Translations under genes and position numbers: made by a program
NCBI GenBank assembly: GCA_903834785.1
Contig: CAILKP010000049.1
Location: forward strand, 1-64,000
Length of the DNA stretch: 64,000 nt
Direction: 5' to 3'
Origin: an uncultured bacterium
GTDB lineage: Bacteria; Planctomycetota; Phycisphaerae; Phycisphaerales; UBA1924
Shown here: in pieces, positions 26,701-36,111 of the stretch
Numbering within the stretch: position 1 is the first letter of the stretch
Layout: each line of letters opens with the position of its first letter
The notes under the pieces: generated by a model
Seen by the model: the letters and a program-made list of their open reading frames with translations, nothing else
What the model was told of the DNA's origin: nothing
The model's database searches: none

Positions 26701-28225
26701 CTTCCTTCTTGCGGGCCAGCGCATCGAAGTATGTGACGTAGAGGTTGAGCAGCTCGGCATCACCATCGGCCTTGGCCTTCTCAAGCGGGGCCAGATACGG
26801 CTGGGCTTCAACGGTCTGGCCGGCGGCCATCATGAGTGTGGCGGCGTTCTTGCGCTTCTGGGCACGCAGTTCGGCCTCGGGGCCTTCGCCGCCGTCCGGC
26901 CCGCCGAAGTGCGTGGTGCCCTCGCGGATGCGGGAGGCGACTGCGGCAGGATCACCACCGCGTGCGGCGGTGTTGCGGAGCAGGACGCCCAGGAGCTTGA
27001 TCTGCCGCTCGCTGAGCTTGGGAGCCAGGCCCGATGATGCCTTGGCCGGTTCGGTGGTTGTCGTGGCAGCGGCAGGGCCGGTCGCTGGGCCCGGTGCGGA
27101 GCCGGATGCTGGGACGGCTGCAGGGCCAGTTACAGGGCCAGTATTTGAGCCGATGATCGCGCCGGACATTGCGCCGCGCGTCGAGACAGTGGCGGAAGTT
27201 CCGGCGGGTTGGGCCGCCCGGGCTGCATCCGCCGCAGCGAGATTGGTCAGCGCGTCGGCACCGAGCTTCATCATCGCCGGGTCGGGCTTGCCGGCATCGG
27301 CCGGGTCTGCTGCGGGTACTGCGGGTGCAGCGTCTGGCTCGTCGGCGGCGTGCTCGCTGGCACCAGCACCGCCAGCGGCGGCATCGGCGCCGGGTTTGGG
27401 CTTGCCGCCGGGGGGCGGGGCGATTTCCGACAGGGCGATGACATCACCGGGGACGGCGGCCTGATCCGCCGCACTGAGCTGCATCAGCATGTGGGTGTAG
27501 ATGGACTCTGCATCGTCGCCGCCATATTCGCTAATAAAGCGACCGACTTCGGTCCAGTCACCGGCGGTGACCAGCGTTTGGAACTCACCGGCTTGCTTGC
27601 GGGCGAGCTTGAGTGCGGCGGCCTTGTCTGCCTTGGCCTTGGCGGCCTTTGCAGCGGCCGAGTTCTTGCCTCCGGCTGCGGCTGCGGGGTCGGCCGGGGC
27701 ATCACCGGGGGCCGTGGGCACCGCGCTGGCGGCGCCAGCCGCCGCGGCAGCGGTCATCATCCGCATCATGGCCGCGGGGTCCATGCCCTCGCCCATGTCG
27801 CCGCCGTCCATCATGGAGTCGGGGTCCATCCCGGGCATGGCCGGACCGCCCTTTGCATCCTCAACGTCGGGTGCCGGTGGGCCGACGAGCGTGAGGGATT
27901 TGCGGAGCTCCTGGCCGAGCTTGGTGCGTGCTGCCAGCACGCTTGCGGGGGTGCGCTGGAACTGCAGCTTCTGCACTTCGCGGCCGAGATCGGTCTTAAA
28001 GACGACCGGTGCGTTGTCACCGCCACCGCTGGGCATCCCGCGCATGCCGCGGGGGCTGAAGCCTTCTTCACCGTCGCCTCCGGCATCATCGATGGCGTCC
28101 CAGTCAAAATCGGCGGGGAAGCGCGAACGCTGGTTGCCGCCGGGCTGGTACATGGCGGTGGAGTAGAACTGGGCCGAGGCGGTGCCGGCGAGGACGAGAA
28201 CAAGGGCGGGGGTGAGCAGTCGCAT
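23705..28225 (-). CDS. Giant secreted, membrane-anchored protein of a Bat-like locus
   Basis: 1506 residues, family not recognised. An N-terminal signal peptide (residues 1-18, MRLLTPALVLVLAGTASA) is followed by a Met/Gly/Asp-rich stretch (about 130-165), an Ala/Lys helix (about 190-215) and Ala/Pro/Gly linkers (about 270-405). A long mostly helical region with repeat-like segments (about 405-1100) gives way to a beta-rich part with DVVVLKPGDKVTLAAVEG. One membrane segment (about 1395-1420) and a C-terminal cytosolic helical tail close the protein. The topology resembles the BatD/BatE side of Bat operons, but the size and low-complexity content are unusual. It is the last member of a seven-gene minus-strand series, 126 bases after the preceding gene. 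Confidence 0.8.
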   Translation of the reverse strand: MRLLTPALVLVLAGTASAQFYSTAMYQPGGNQRSRFPADFDWDAIDDAGGDGEEGFSPRGMRGMPSGGGDNAPVVFKTDLGREVQKLQFQRTPASVLAARTKLGQELRKSLTLVGPPAPDVEDAKGGPAMPGMDPDSMMDGGDMGEGMDPAAMMRMMTAAAAAGAASAVPTAPGDAPADPAAAAGGKNSAAAKAAKAKADKAAALKLARKQAGEFQTLVTAGDWTEVGRFISEYGGDDAESIYTHMLMQLSAADQAAVPGDVIALSEIAPPPGGKPKPGADAAAGGAGASEHAADEPDAAPAVPAADPADAGKPDPAMMKLGADALTNLAAADAARAAQPAGTSATVSTRGAMSGAIIGSNTGPVTGPAAVPASGSAPGPATGPAAATTTTEPAKASSGLAPKLSERQIKLLGVLLRNTAARGGDPAAVASRIREGTTHFGGPDGGEGPEAELRAQKRKNAATLMMAAGQTVEAQPYLAPLEKAKADGDAELLNLYVTYFDALARKKEGAEKRAVQLQGWDVALEVLKLPRATIAQRTAAISGAMKLLAIVDKPVGDAFLKSLFVDAAGTETDVAWNALQKAKGRALRLKQMSAPPEIRTRQLQIVQRLGQALLAGKNPGSPEIMAWQSGLNMLTQAILDEAEVSRQSAGKQPNPNPYGGYNPYGGYGDEYDDGSGRGGRLQPIPTEDLNKLLPDDKWLLAIDPGLAAKLELLVAQTQGSAGDVTSVLELIRPVAEKDKARALKLAEALLKAWPAYTKRGNTDPSQFYGRNMRYNRFGMFYGGGYGNEQGGIPLTRAQQMRHLAKLRDVIAELETMKVGPLPTGPLVDAFAACHSTAEVYTNEDIMAVFGDPERLSFDMRIKLADGMRKRLAGMWRSQQVQQQAGTKRTEQEVAKEVMRGYELAMKVAPDAAAARTDDERRSAWQGLQTRADLNFDKAEYLYGRKGDPAVYAELRKQAFGLYQQAADLYTQQMAAGKVQPSARPFSQWFNSSLGASDLGFMTRQDAPDAGQLDLVKGSLASLPADVRKQHTELFAQAATQALSELNPELKHRYARQAVALLGDVPQAREIRTILSYYDDLTKEVQLNFAVDGSSDIGREPFGAVLSVWSSVSVSRESGGFGRYLNPQDWNQQTGEQIDRREALEKKLREAMGDRFEVLSVTFSKPDVKPMPIESGGREGWEQTALAYMVLKAKDSAADKLPSVSMEMDFRDTTGNVLLPIASTPTLVDARATTLPDRRVVNPTLEIVLDDRAFARGTPNAKDLKEALKPGELLLEVRAKAEGLLPNLEKIVDLTSVPGMEVVKVEDRGVTITELQQKLGRVIPISERSWTVRMRQTGTGELAGVAGGSIGETSFSFPTLVGQFAAAKLETKRYSDADVVVLKPGDKVTLAAVEGRTTRLLLAAAGILGGLVAIGGIVTFLARRAAARRPAPVGPRFAMPQQVSPVTTLAVLRQIQSLNGAVLSKADQDALVVEIKNLEQRSFAPAADGVSEQELASTLQTWITKAG

Positions 28226-28351
28226 ACGGGTGTCCTTGGCTTCTACTTCTGACTACCGGCGAGTGCGGCCGGGGTGATGCGGGGAATCGGGTTGTTGCGA
28301 GCGAAACGGGAGGCGGTGGGTGCGGAGATAGGTGAAGACTGAGGTGGCGGC

Positions 28352-29191
28352 TTACGAGCCCTTGCCGCCACGCTTGGCGCTGCTGGCGGCGTCGCTCTTG
28401 ACTTGTTCGCGGATGTCGCCCTGGCCCTGGCTCTTGCCCTTGGAGTACTTCTGGCCTCGCTTCTTGCCGGTTTTCCCAGCGCGGTCGCTGGGGCCGGGCT
28501 GGTCCTGGTCGTCGGCTTCGTCATTGGGCAGCCGCTGGAAGCGGATGACGGTCTCCAGGTCGCGCTTGTAATCCTCTATCTTCTCGGCGCCGACGACCTC
28601 GGCCAGATGGCGGAACTGCTGGCGGGCGATGTCGCTTTCGGGCCGCCACTCATCCTCAGCGGCGCCTTCGCGGCGCATGGCAAAGGCGATGAAGTAACTG
28701 GCGCGGGCCAGTTCTTCGCGGAGATCGTTCTCGCGTCGGGCATACTTGCCGGTGGCTTCGTTCTCAGCGAGCATGGACTGCAGGCTGGACTGGGCGGCGA
28801 CGATCTCGCCGGCTTCGATGCGATTCTGCAGCTCCAGGACTCGCAAGTCCAGGCGAAGGGCCTCATCGGCATCGGGCAGGGCGGCGCGGGCGGCGGCGTA
28901 CTTGCCGGCGGCTTCCTTGTACTTGCGGATCGTGGCTTCCTGGCTTGCCTTGCGGTCCAGCGGCTTGCCGGCCTCATCGCTAAAGACATCGCGCTCGAGG
29001 ATGGTCTTAGCCTCGGCGATGAGCGCTGAGGCGTCATCACGCTGAACGTGCGGCTGGCCCGCGGCGACGTGGTACGCCAGCCCGGCCACTGGCACGAGCA
29101 GCCAGACGCACCATGCGGCGGGCTTGAGCCAGCGGCGGCGCGGGCGAACCGGTGTGCCGACAGTGACGTTGGTGGTGTCCTGCTGGGTCAT
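28352..29191 (-). CDS. Bat-locus membrane protein with helical periplasmic region
   Basis: 279 residues: a short cytosolic N terminus, one membrane segment (about 25-43, PAAWCVWLLVPVAGLAYHV), a long alpha-helical, TPR-like region (about 50-225; KYKEAAGKYAAARAALP, LRLDLRVLELQNRIEAGEI) and a basic Lys/Gly/Ser tail. It occupies the position of the TPR protein BatC in classic Bat operons. Its ATG overlaps the stop of the upstream VWA gene by 4 bases, implying translational coupling. No family assigned. Confidence 0.75.
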   Translation of the reverse strand: MTQQDTTNVTVGTPVRPRRRWLKPAAWCVWLLVPVAGLAYHVAAGQPHVQRDDASALIAEAKTILERDVFSDEAGKPLDRKASQEATIRKYKEAAGKYAAARAALPDADEALRLDLRVLELQNRIEAGEIVAAQSSLQSMLAENEATGKYARRENDLREELARASYFIAFAMRREGAAEDEWRPESDIARQQFRHLAEVVGAEKIEDYKRDLETVIRFQRLPNDEADDQDQPGPSDRAGKTGKKRGQKYSKGKSQGQGDIREQVKSDAASSAKRGGKGS

Positions 29192-30246
29192 GAGGATGCT
29201 CCTGCAAGCTGGCGTTCAGCTCGAATCTTGGTTTCCAGTTCGTCTCGGGCGTCAACCTCGGCCACGGCGCGGGCGGCGCGGCGAACGGGGCGGGGCATTC
29301 CGTACCAGGCCAGCAGCGGCCACATGGCCGCCAGCAGCACACCGCCAAGGCCGGTGCAGATCAGCGCGATGGTGCGCTGGGCAAGGCCGCCGGGCGGTTC
29401 CTGGCTGAGCATGGCCAGCCCGCCGAGGATGCCGCTGGGCAGGTGGCTGGTGTTGCCGTCGAAGTACTGGCCGCGGAGGCGGGCGGCAAGCTGCTTGAGC
29501 GAGGCGGTGTCCTGCCGGCTGGCGGTGTCGCCAACGGGGCTTGCCTTAAACGGATCGCCCACGCCCAGCACCATCGCATCGGCGATGGAGGGCGGCAGCG
29601 GCTCAAGCTCGGAATCGGGCAGCGTGTCACCATCGCTGATGACCACGAGCGTGGTGGAAGCAGCGGCAAAGGGCTTGGCGATGCGGATGGCCTCGCGCAC
29701 GCCGGAGTACATGTTGGTCTTGTCGGGGTCGAAGGCAAAGGACATGGGCAAGTCGGCCAGGATGTTCTGAACGACGTTCATGTCGGCGGTGTCAACGACG
29801 ATGGACTTGGCTGAGGAGTAGAAGGCAACGACCGAGACCCGCACGCGGGTGGTATCAAGCCGGTTGAGGACCGAACGCATGACATCGCTGGCGCGGGTGT
29901 TGCGGGCCAGGTTGCCGCCGGGGCCGGCATCCTTAATGGTCATGCTCGGCGAGACGTCCAGCGCCAGGATCATGTGCTGATCGGGTTCGCGTTTGGCAGC
30001 TCCGGCCTCGGCACCTTTGCTGCCGTCGATGCGGATCAGCGTGGTGATGCCGAAGGCCAGCAGCCCGCAGGCCAGCACACGCAGCAGCGGGGCCCAGCCG
30101 GCCCAGACGGCGGGCCGTCCGCCCCGGCCAAAGAGCACGAAGCGAATCGGCGTGACGCGCCGATGGTGCAGCCACTCAGCCGCAGCAATCAGAAGGCAAG
30201 TCGAGATGGCAATCAGCAGTGCGGTCATGTCAGGGCTGGTCAGCAA
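29188..30246 (-). CDS. VWA-domain membrane protein (BatB-like)
   Basis: Up to 352 residues (start at 30246 or the ATG at 30228). Two membrane segments (about 8-25 and 52-68) precede a von Willebrand A domain with a complete metal site: D-x-S-x-S in ALDVSPSM and later VVISDGD. A third membrane segment lies at about 288-308. The overall layout is that of BatB. It lies 22 bases after the first VWA gene and overlaps the next gene by 4 bases. Confidence 0.85.
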   Translation of the reverse strand: MLTSPDMTALLIAISTCLLIAAAEWLHHRRVTPIRFVLFGRGGRPAVWAGWAPLLRVLACGLLAFGITTLIRIDGSKGAEAGAAKREPDQHMILALDVSPSMTIKDAGPGGNLARNTRASDVMRSVLNRLDTTRVRVSVVAFYSSAKSIVVDTADMNVVQNILADLPMSFAFDPDKTNMYSGVREAIRIAKPFAAASTTLVVISDGDTLPDSELEPLPPSIADAMVLGVGDPFKASPVGDTASRQDTASLKQLAARLRGQYFDGNTSHLPSGILGGLAMLSQEPPGGLAQRTIALICTGLGGVLLAAMWPLLAWYGMPRPVRRAARAVAEVDARDELETKIRAERQLAGASS

Positions 30247-30268
30247 CGGTCAGAAGGAGCGTCAGCGG

Positions 30269-31384
30269 TTACCAAGGCGTCATGCGAAGGCCAAACAAAC
30301 TCAGGCCATGGAGCAGCAGCAGCCCCGCAGCGGTGTAGGCAAACGGCCAGAAGCAGTCGACGGGCTCCGGCTGGCGGGCGGCAAGCTTCACGGGGGCCAT
30401 GCCGTCAATCGTGTCGAAGATGCCCGAGAAGCTGGACGGATCGGTGGCTGCAAACACCCGGCCGCCGGTAGGTGAAACGACCTCGCTGAGTTGGTTCGGC
30501 GGGCTGCCCTCACCAACGTGCACAGCGTGCACGGTGATGCCGGCGGTCAGCAGTTCATTGCCGATGGTCGTCGCCGCTCCGCCGTCGAGGTCGTAGCTAA
30601 AGCCGTCGGTGATCACGACGATGAGCTTGTCGCCCGCGGTTCTCGGAGCAGCCGCTGCATCGGCCCGCTGGTCGCCCGTTTCGGGCACCTCGCCCTCCTC
30701 ATCGCGCTCGGTGAGCTTCTCCTCGTCCTTGCGGCCCACGTTCTCCAGGTTCCGCAGGGCGTAGCGAAGGGCGAAGCCCACGCGCGTGCCGCCCAGACCG
30801 CGGGGCATCTTGGTTGGGTCCAGGAACTGCAATGACGAGGCGATGGCCTTGTGGTCGCGCGTCAGCGGGACCCACTTGGCCACCTGATCACCGAAAATCG
30901 TCAGGCCGAAGGTGTCACCCTGTCGCTTCTCCAGGAAGTAGCGGATGGCATCCAGTGCGGCGGTGTTGCGTGTCTGGCCGCTGCCGCCCAGTGGCGAGGC
31001 CATGGAGCCGGACACGTCGAGCACGAACTCGATGTTCGTCAGCACGCGTTCCTGCTGGGGCGGGCCCATCTTCTTGGGGCCGGCCAGGATCAGGATGACC
31101 ACGGCCATCACCAGAACGGGAATCACCACGCTGGCGGTGAGCAGACCCCGCAGGATGATGCCGCGGATGCGGCGAACCAGCTGCTTTGCAGAGAGCTTCG
31201 GTGAGAGAGTCTCATCCGGGCGATTGCGGCGGGCGGATCCGGCTGGACCGAGGCGGTCAACGGGAAGGGCGATCTTTACGCCGTAGCCGAACCAGACGCG
31301 CAGGACCTCGGCAATCAGCAGCCCCGCGGGGACCAGCAGCAGAAAGAGCACCCAGGTGTGGGCGAAGCTGATACCGAAGTTCAT
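30269..31384 (-). CDS. VWA-domain membrane protein (BatA-like)
   Basis: 371 residues. Membrane segments at about 9-26 and 78-100, then a VWA domain beginning FVLDVSGSM (D-x-S-x-S metal site) with GLTIFGDQVAKWVPLT, GGTRVGFAL and VVITDGFSYD, and a final membrane segment near 347-365. An acidic/polar insert (about 218-245) interrupts the domain. This is the BatA layout: VWA in the periplasm between membrane helices. The first 4 bases overlap the stop of the preceding gene. Confidence 0.88.
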   Translation of the reverse strand: MNFGISFAHTWVLFLLLVPAGLLIAEVLRVWFGYGVKIALPVDRLGPAGSARRNRPDETLSPKLSAKQLVRRIRGIILRGLLTASVVIPVLVMAVVILILAGPKKMGPPQQERVLTNIEFVLDVSGSMASPLGGSGQTRNTAALDAIRYFLEKRQGDTFGLTIFGDQVAKWVPLTRDHKAIASSLQFLDPTKMPRGLGGTRVGFALRYALRNLENVGRKDEEKLTERDEEGEVPETGDQRADAAAAPRTAGDKLIVVITDGFSYDLDGGAATTIGNELLTAGITVHAVHVGEGSPPNQLSEVVSPTGGRVFAATDPSSFSGIFDTIDGMAPVKLAARQPEPVDCFWPFAYTAAGLLLLHGLSLFGLRMTPW

Positions 31385-32460
31385 GCTGCACCTCCTCCGC
31401 CCGCGGCGGCAAGTTCGGGCTCGCGAGAACCGACTGCCACGGCGGGCCGGGGCGAGCGATAGGGGGCCAGCAGTGCGGCGATGTCGGGCTTCTCGTGCGG
31501 GGTGGCCGGGTCGCGGTGCAGCCAGGCGTCCATGGCCCGAAGCAGCGCACCGGCCTTGGCGTCCTGCCGCAGCAGGGAGAGTGCATCGATCACCGGCTTG
31601 CCAGTGAGGTTCAACTCACCACGCCAGTAGCGAAGCAGCGTGGCCTCCAGTGCGGCTTTGTTCTCAACGGTGTCGCGGCCGGCGAGGATCGCCTCAGCCA
31701 GCCGGGCAAGCTGCTCGGCGATGGTGGGGGCGGCGGCCGCTGCCGCACGCTCGGCCTCAAGCCGCTTGCGCTCGGCCCGCTGGCGGTTCATAAAGCCGAC
31801 GAGCCACCAGACAATGGCCAGCACGACGGGCACCGCCCAGGCCAGACCAAGCGTTTTCATCAGTTTCTCGTACCCGCCGAGCTTGGGCAGGTCGCTGACC
31901 CGGTCTGCTTGCGTCAACTGGGCATCGAACGAAGCCTCATCGAAGTACGCGGTGACCTGCACGAACGCGTGGGGCAGTTGCCGCCGCGGGCCAAGGTCGA
32001 TGCGCTCGAGGCTGGTGCGCAGGTCGTGCAGGCCCTCGACCTCGCCGATGAAGCGGATGTCGTACTCCAGCACATCGCCGTCCTGGCGGACATCGGCAAT
32101 GCGGACGCGGATCGGCGGCAGCAGGCTGGCGCCCGACGATGATGACGGGCCGACTCCGGCGCCACCCGCACCGCTTGTGCCGCTGAGACTGGCCGAGGGC
32201 CGCACGCGGATGCCCGGTGCGGCTGGCGTGCCGTCAGGTCCACTGGATCCGGCGGCCCCGGTGATGGGCGAAACGCGGTAGAGCACCCGGCCCTCGATGC
32301 CGATGGGGCGGGTGCCAAGGAGCTTTTCACCCTCGGGCACACGCTTGCGCCAGCGGCCGTCGCTGGGGCCGGCCAGCGCGGCACCAGCGGCAAGCAGGAC
32401 GATGCACGCGACAGCGGTGCCGTGCCAGAGGTGACGATGGCTGCGCTGCGGCGTATTCAT
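31381..32460 (-). CDS. Bat-locus exported protein, DUF4381-like
   Basis: 359 residues. A signal-anchor or signal peptide (about 12-30) is followed by a Gly/Ser/Pro linker, a beta-rich region (about 110-180; IRVRIADVRQDGDVLEYDIRFIGEVEGL), a membrane segment (about 203-222) and a cytosolic coiled region (RQRAERKRLEAERAAAA) ending in a helical DUF4381-like part (ALEATLLRYWRGELN). It sits between DUF58 and BatA with 4-base overlaps on both sides, the slot usually held by a BatD-type or DUF4381 protein. Confidence 0.72.
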   Translation of the reverse strand: MNTPQRSHRHLWHGTAVACIVLLAAGAALAGPSDGRWRKRVPEGEKLLGTRPIGIEGRVLYRVSPITGAAGSSGPDGTPAAPGIRVRPSASLSGTSGAGGAGVGPSSSSGASLLPPIRVRIADVRQDGDVLEYDIRFIGEVEGLHDLRTSLERIDLGPRRQLPHAFVQVTAYFDEASFDAQLTQADRVSDLPKLGGYEKLMKTLGLAWAVPVVLAIVWWLVGFMNRQRAERKRLEAERAAAAAAPTIAEQLARLAEAILAGRDTVENKAALEATLLRYWRGELNLTGKPVIDALSLLRQDAKAGALLRAMDAWLHRDPATPHEKPDIAALLAPYRSPRPAVAVGSREPELAAAGGGGAA

Positions 32461-33400
32461 CGTGCCCCCCGCGTCATGCTGCGACCGCGGAAGAGACTGC
32501 GCAGGCCCGGCAGCACCTCGCGCCCGCCGAAGGCGGTGGAGATGATGGCGTGGCGCACGCCCGCAGCGGCAAGGGTCGAGAGATCGGGATCCGCCGGCAC
32601 GCAGGCGAAGGCGCCTGTGATCACCTCGCCATCATCGTGCTCGGCGCCGCGGGCCATCATCAGGCCAGCGCGGAGCGGGCGGGTTTCGATGGGGTCCTGC
32701 ACCTGGATCGCGGTGACGTCGTGACGCTGGGCCAGCCGCTTGAGCTGGTGGGCCACGCCGGGCTCGTGCAGATCGCTGATGACCACAATGCTGGCGACGT
32801 TGCTGATGGTGCCCTCGATGCGCTTGAGCCGGTCGATGATCATGGTGCCCTCGGCACCCATGTCGCCCTCGGCGGGCTGGCGCAGGGCATCGATCTGGGC
32901 CCAGACCTTGCCGCGCTCAAGGCTCGGCACCGGCGGCAGGCCGCGGCGGGAACCGCCGGCGAAGACCGACACCGGCGAACGACGCTTGAGCCCGACCATC
33001 GCCAGCGTGCCGGTGATCCACATCGCTACATCGTGCTTGCTCAGCGGTTCGCTGCTGACGGCCATTGAGGCCGAGGTATCGGCCACCAGCACCACGCCCG
33101 AGCGCTTGGTCGAGTCGTAGTCCTTGACAAAGACCTTGCCGGTACGGGCGGTGACGCGCCAGTCGATGCTCTTGACCGCATCGCCGCGCTGGTAGGGGCG
33201 GCTCTGGGCGTAGTCGGTGCCTGCACCGAAGAAGCGCGACGGGTCGATGCCGTAGGTCAGGTCATCGGCCAGCCGGCGCAGCACGATGGCGAACTGCTCG
33301 GCGGCGAGCGTCTCGGGCACGGGCAGCACGGGTTGGGAGGCGGTGGGAGTCATGGGATCGCCGAGGCGGATGGAGGCATGTCGCCGCTGCGGCTGGTGAT

Positions 33401-33404
<4 letters not shown>
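32457..33404 (-). CDS. DUF58-family protein
   Basis: 315 residues, cytosolic, the constant partner of MoxR. Family landmarks are GIDPSRFFGAGTDYAQSRPYQRGD, then SIDWRVTARTGKVFVKDYD, and a VWA-like core VVLVADTSASMAV. A GTG at 33404 overlaps the moxR stop as GTGA, favouring coupled translation from there; the ATG at 33353 is an alternative. Its partner MoxR is immediately upstream. Confidence 0.9.
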
Positions 33405-34423
<1,019 letters not shown>

Positions 34424-34712
34424 TTTCACTTCCATGTGTGTGGCGTGCGGCATTGCCGCCGCACGTCCGTGTGGTGCCGGTGCAACCGTGCCGGCTGCCG
34501 GTGCTGATGATCCAGAGACTCCGTTCGATCCCGCGATGGTACTGCCTCCGGGGTCGGGGCCATGCCTTACCTTCCCTGCCCGGCGTGGTTCACCAGGTGC
34601 GTGGCATCGGTGGCTGGCCAGTCGTTGCCAATATACCGGAAGCCGGGCCCGCCGGGCGCAGGGGACTGCCAGATTCCCTGTTTTGACGCGGGGCCGAGCT
34701 TGGGTGGTGATT

Positions 34713-34741
34713 TTCCGGTGGAAAGCGGAGCATGAGATACT
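34713..34741 (+). promoter_or_regulatory. Possible promoter of the truncated haemoglobin gene
   Basis: Extended -10 element TGA-GATACT (34733-34741) with a poor -35 (TTCCGG, 34713-34718, 17-base spacer). The expected start point is about 34748, directly over the repeat cluster. Confidence 0.4.
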
Positions 34742-34768
34742 ATCAAAATCCGATCAAAACCGGTTTTG
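34742..34768. promoter_or_regulatory. Operator-like repeat cluster before the globin gene
   Basis: Two adjacent 11-base near-identical units, ATCAAAATCCG (34742-34752) and ATCAAAACCGG (34753-34763). The second runs into the perfect palindrome CAAAACCGGTTTTG (34755-34768). It lies just after the candidate -10 box, the place for a repressor site. The regulator is unknown. Confidence 0.55.
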
Positions 34769-34813
34769 GCCGATTTGGACGTTTTAGGCGGGTTAGACGA
34801 CTACTATACCGCC

Positions 34814-35266
34814 ATGTCCGCTTTTACCCCGCATGTTGCCCTCCCGCTGCCGCTGACCGCCGAGCCGACCGAGGCCGGTGCGGTTCGCGTCACCGGGGTC
34901 ACGCCGGAGATGATCCGCGGCATCGTCAACGACTTTTACATGGCCTGTCGGTGCGACCCGACGTTGGGGCCCATCTTCGCCAGACAGATCTCCGATTGGG
35001 ATGCGCACCTGGAGAGGATCCGGAACTTCTGGGGTGCTGCGATGCTCGGAACGGGTGAGTACAGCGGCAGGCCGATGGAGGTGCACAACTCGATCCCGCG
35101 GCTGACGGCGGAGCACTTTTCGATCTGGCTGCGGTTGTTCCGGCGAACGGTTGAGCGCTGGTGCACACCGGAAGATGCCACGGTGATCATGACCATGGCC
35201 GGGCGAATGGCCCGGAACATCATGGCGACCTGCCCGATGATGCAGCGGGGCGAGGGCCGCGCATGA
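34814..35266 (+). CDS. Group III truncated haemoglobin
   Basis: About 150 residues from the ATG at 34814. Group III features include VNDFYMACRCDPTLGPIFARQISDWDAHLERIRNFW, GTGEYSGRPMEVHN with the candidate proximal region, and HFSIWLRLFRRTVERW. Such globins bind oxygen or nitric oxide at haem and are linked to nitrosative or microaerobic stress. The open frame upstream (from 34766) covers the promoter and is not coding. The gene is isolated on the plus strand, divergent from moxR. Confidence 0.88.
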   Translation: MSAFTPHVALPLPLTAEPTEAGAVRVTGVTPEMIRGIVNDFYMACRCDPTLGPIFARQISDWDAHLERIRNFWGAAMLGTGEYSGRPMEVHNSIPRLTAEHFSIWLRLFRRTVERWCTPEDATVIMTMAGRMARNIMATCPMMQRGEGRA

Positions 35267-35268
35267 AA

Positions 35269-35294
35269 AGACCGGCGACACTTGCCGCCGGTCT
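35269..35294 (-). terminator. Terminator of the glycine-zipper gene (shared hairpin with globin gene)
   Basis: Perfect 9-bp stem AGACCGGCG / CGCCGGTCT with an 8-base loop. Read on the minus strand it is followed by TTTTCATG, a reasonable terminator for the gene ending at 35343. It starts 3 bases after the globin stop, so it also ends that message. Confidence 0.6.
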
Positions 35295-35342
35295 GAAGCT
35301 CACGGACTCACGTGCTGATGGTAAGCGGCCTGTGACGGCCGG

Positions 35343-35858
35343 TCAGTGAGGTGTCGGTTTGGAAACGGGGTGGGCCGCCAGCTGGACACGGTCCCAGGCG
35401 GCGCGGCTTGCGCTGCGAACCTGCGGCCAGGCGAGTGTGGAGGTGCCCTTGGCCTTGTCCCAGCCGCGGCTCATCTCGGCCTCGACGCTGTCGAAGGTCG
35501 TTGCGTCGTTATGCCGGCCGTAGTTCTCCCAGCCGAACTGGTACGCCGGGGCGTACTGGTCGTAGGTGTAGGCCGACTGGGCGTAGGGACGGGACGCGTG
35601 GTTCTCCGTCCAGTACTTACTCTCGATAGTGGGGTTGATCATTTGTGCGGCAGCGTTGCCGGCAACTCCACCCAGGACTGCTCCGGCGACAGCGCCGGCG
35701 ACGGCACCGGCGGGGCCCGCGACAGCGCCGCCGACTGCGCCAGCGACGGCTCCGGTGCCCACGGCACCCACTCCGGTGGCGACGGGGTGATCACCCAGGA
35801 CGCCGGGCTTGCCGTCCTTGAGGTCTTTGTCAGAGGGCTTGTTGTTGGGGTTCATCAT
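35343..35858 (-). CDS. Glycine-zipper protein with YW-N-SRPY domain
   Basis: About 171 residues from ATG 35858 or 35855, preceded by CAGGAG. Residues ~25-75 are a Gly/Ala zipper (GVGAVGTGAVAGAVGGAVAG), likely membrane-inserting. The C-terminal half carries the motif YWTENHASRPYAQSAYTYDQYAPAYQFGWENYG and a helical end (AEMSRGWDKAKG, AWDRVQLAAHP). Proteins of this layout are common in stress-related gene clusters but lack a known function. A homologue of the C-terminal half is encoded immediately upstream. Confidence 0.78.
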   Translation of the reverse strand: MMNPNNKPSDKDLKDGKPGVLGDHPVATGVGAVGTGAVAGAVGGAVAGPAGAVAGAVAGAVLGGVAGNAAAQMINPTIESKYWTENHASRPYAQSAYTYDQYAPAYQFGWENYGRHNDATTFDSVEAEMSRGWDKAKGTSTLAWPQVRSASRAAWDRVQLAAHPVSKPTPH

Positions 35859-36111
35859 GTGATGCTCCTGGATGTTGTGACCGCTGCCGCGGGTGCGGCA
35901 TTGGCCGGTGATGGTGACTGACCGCCTAGTCATCAGAGGCGTTCCCGCTCCGCGATGCCGATCCGGCCGCCCTCGCCGGAATGTGCAGCTTGCAGTGCAT
36001 CCAAGGTCGGCGGATCGGTCGCATGGGTGGCCGCCTGCTTTCGCAGATGGCCGCCACGAGTTCTCTCTCTCCATCATCCGGATGCGGCGCTGCGTGTGCA
36101 GCACCAGCAAG

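Larger units (their letters stand above)
34454..34813. other. Divergent control region between moxR and the globin gene
   Basis: About 390 bases without a gene. The left half, next to moxR, shows no clear promoter. The right half contains an AT-rich patch with an extended -10 box, two 11-base direct repeats and a 14-base perfect palindrome, described separately. Confidence 0.6.
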
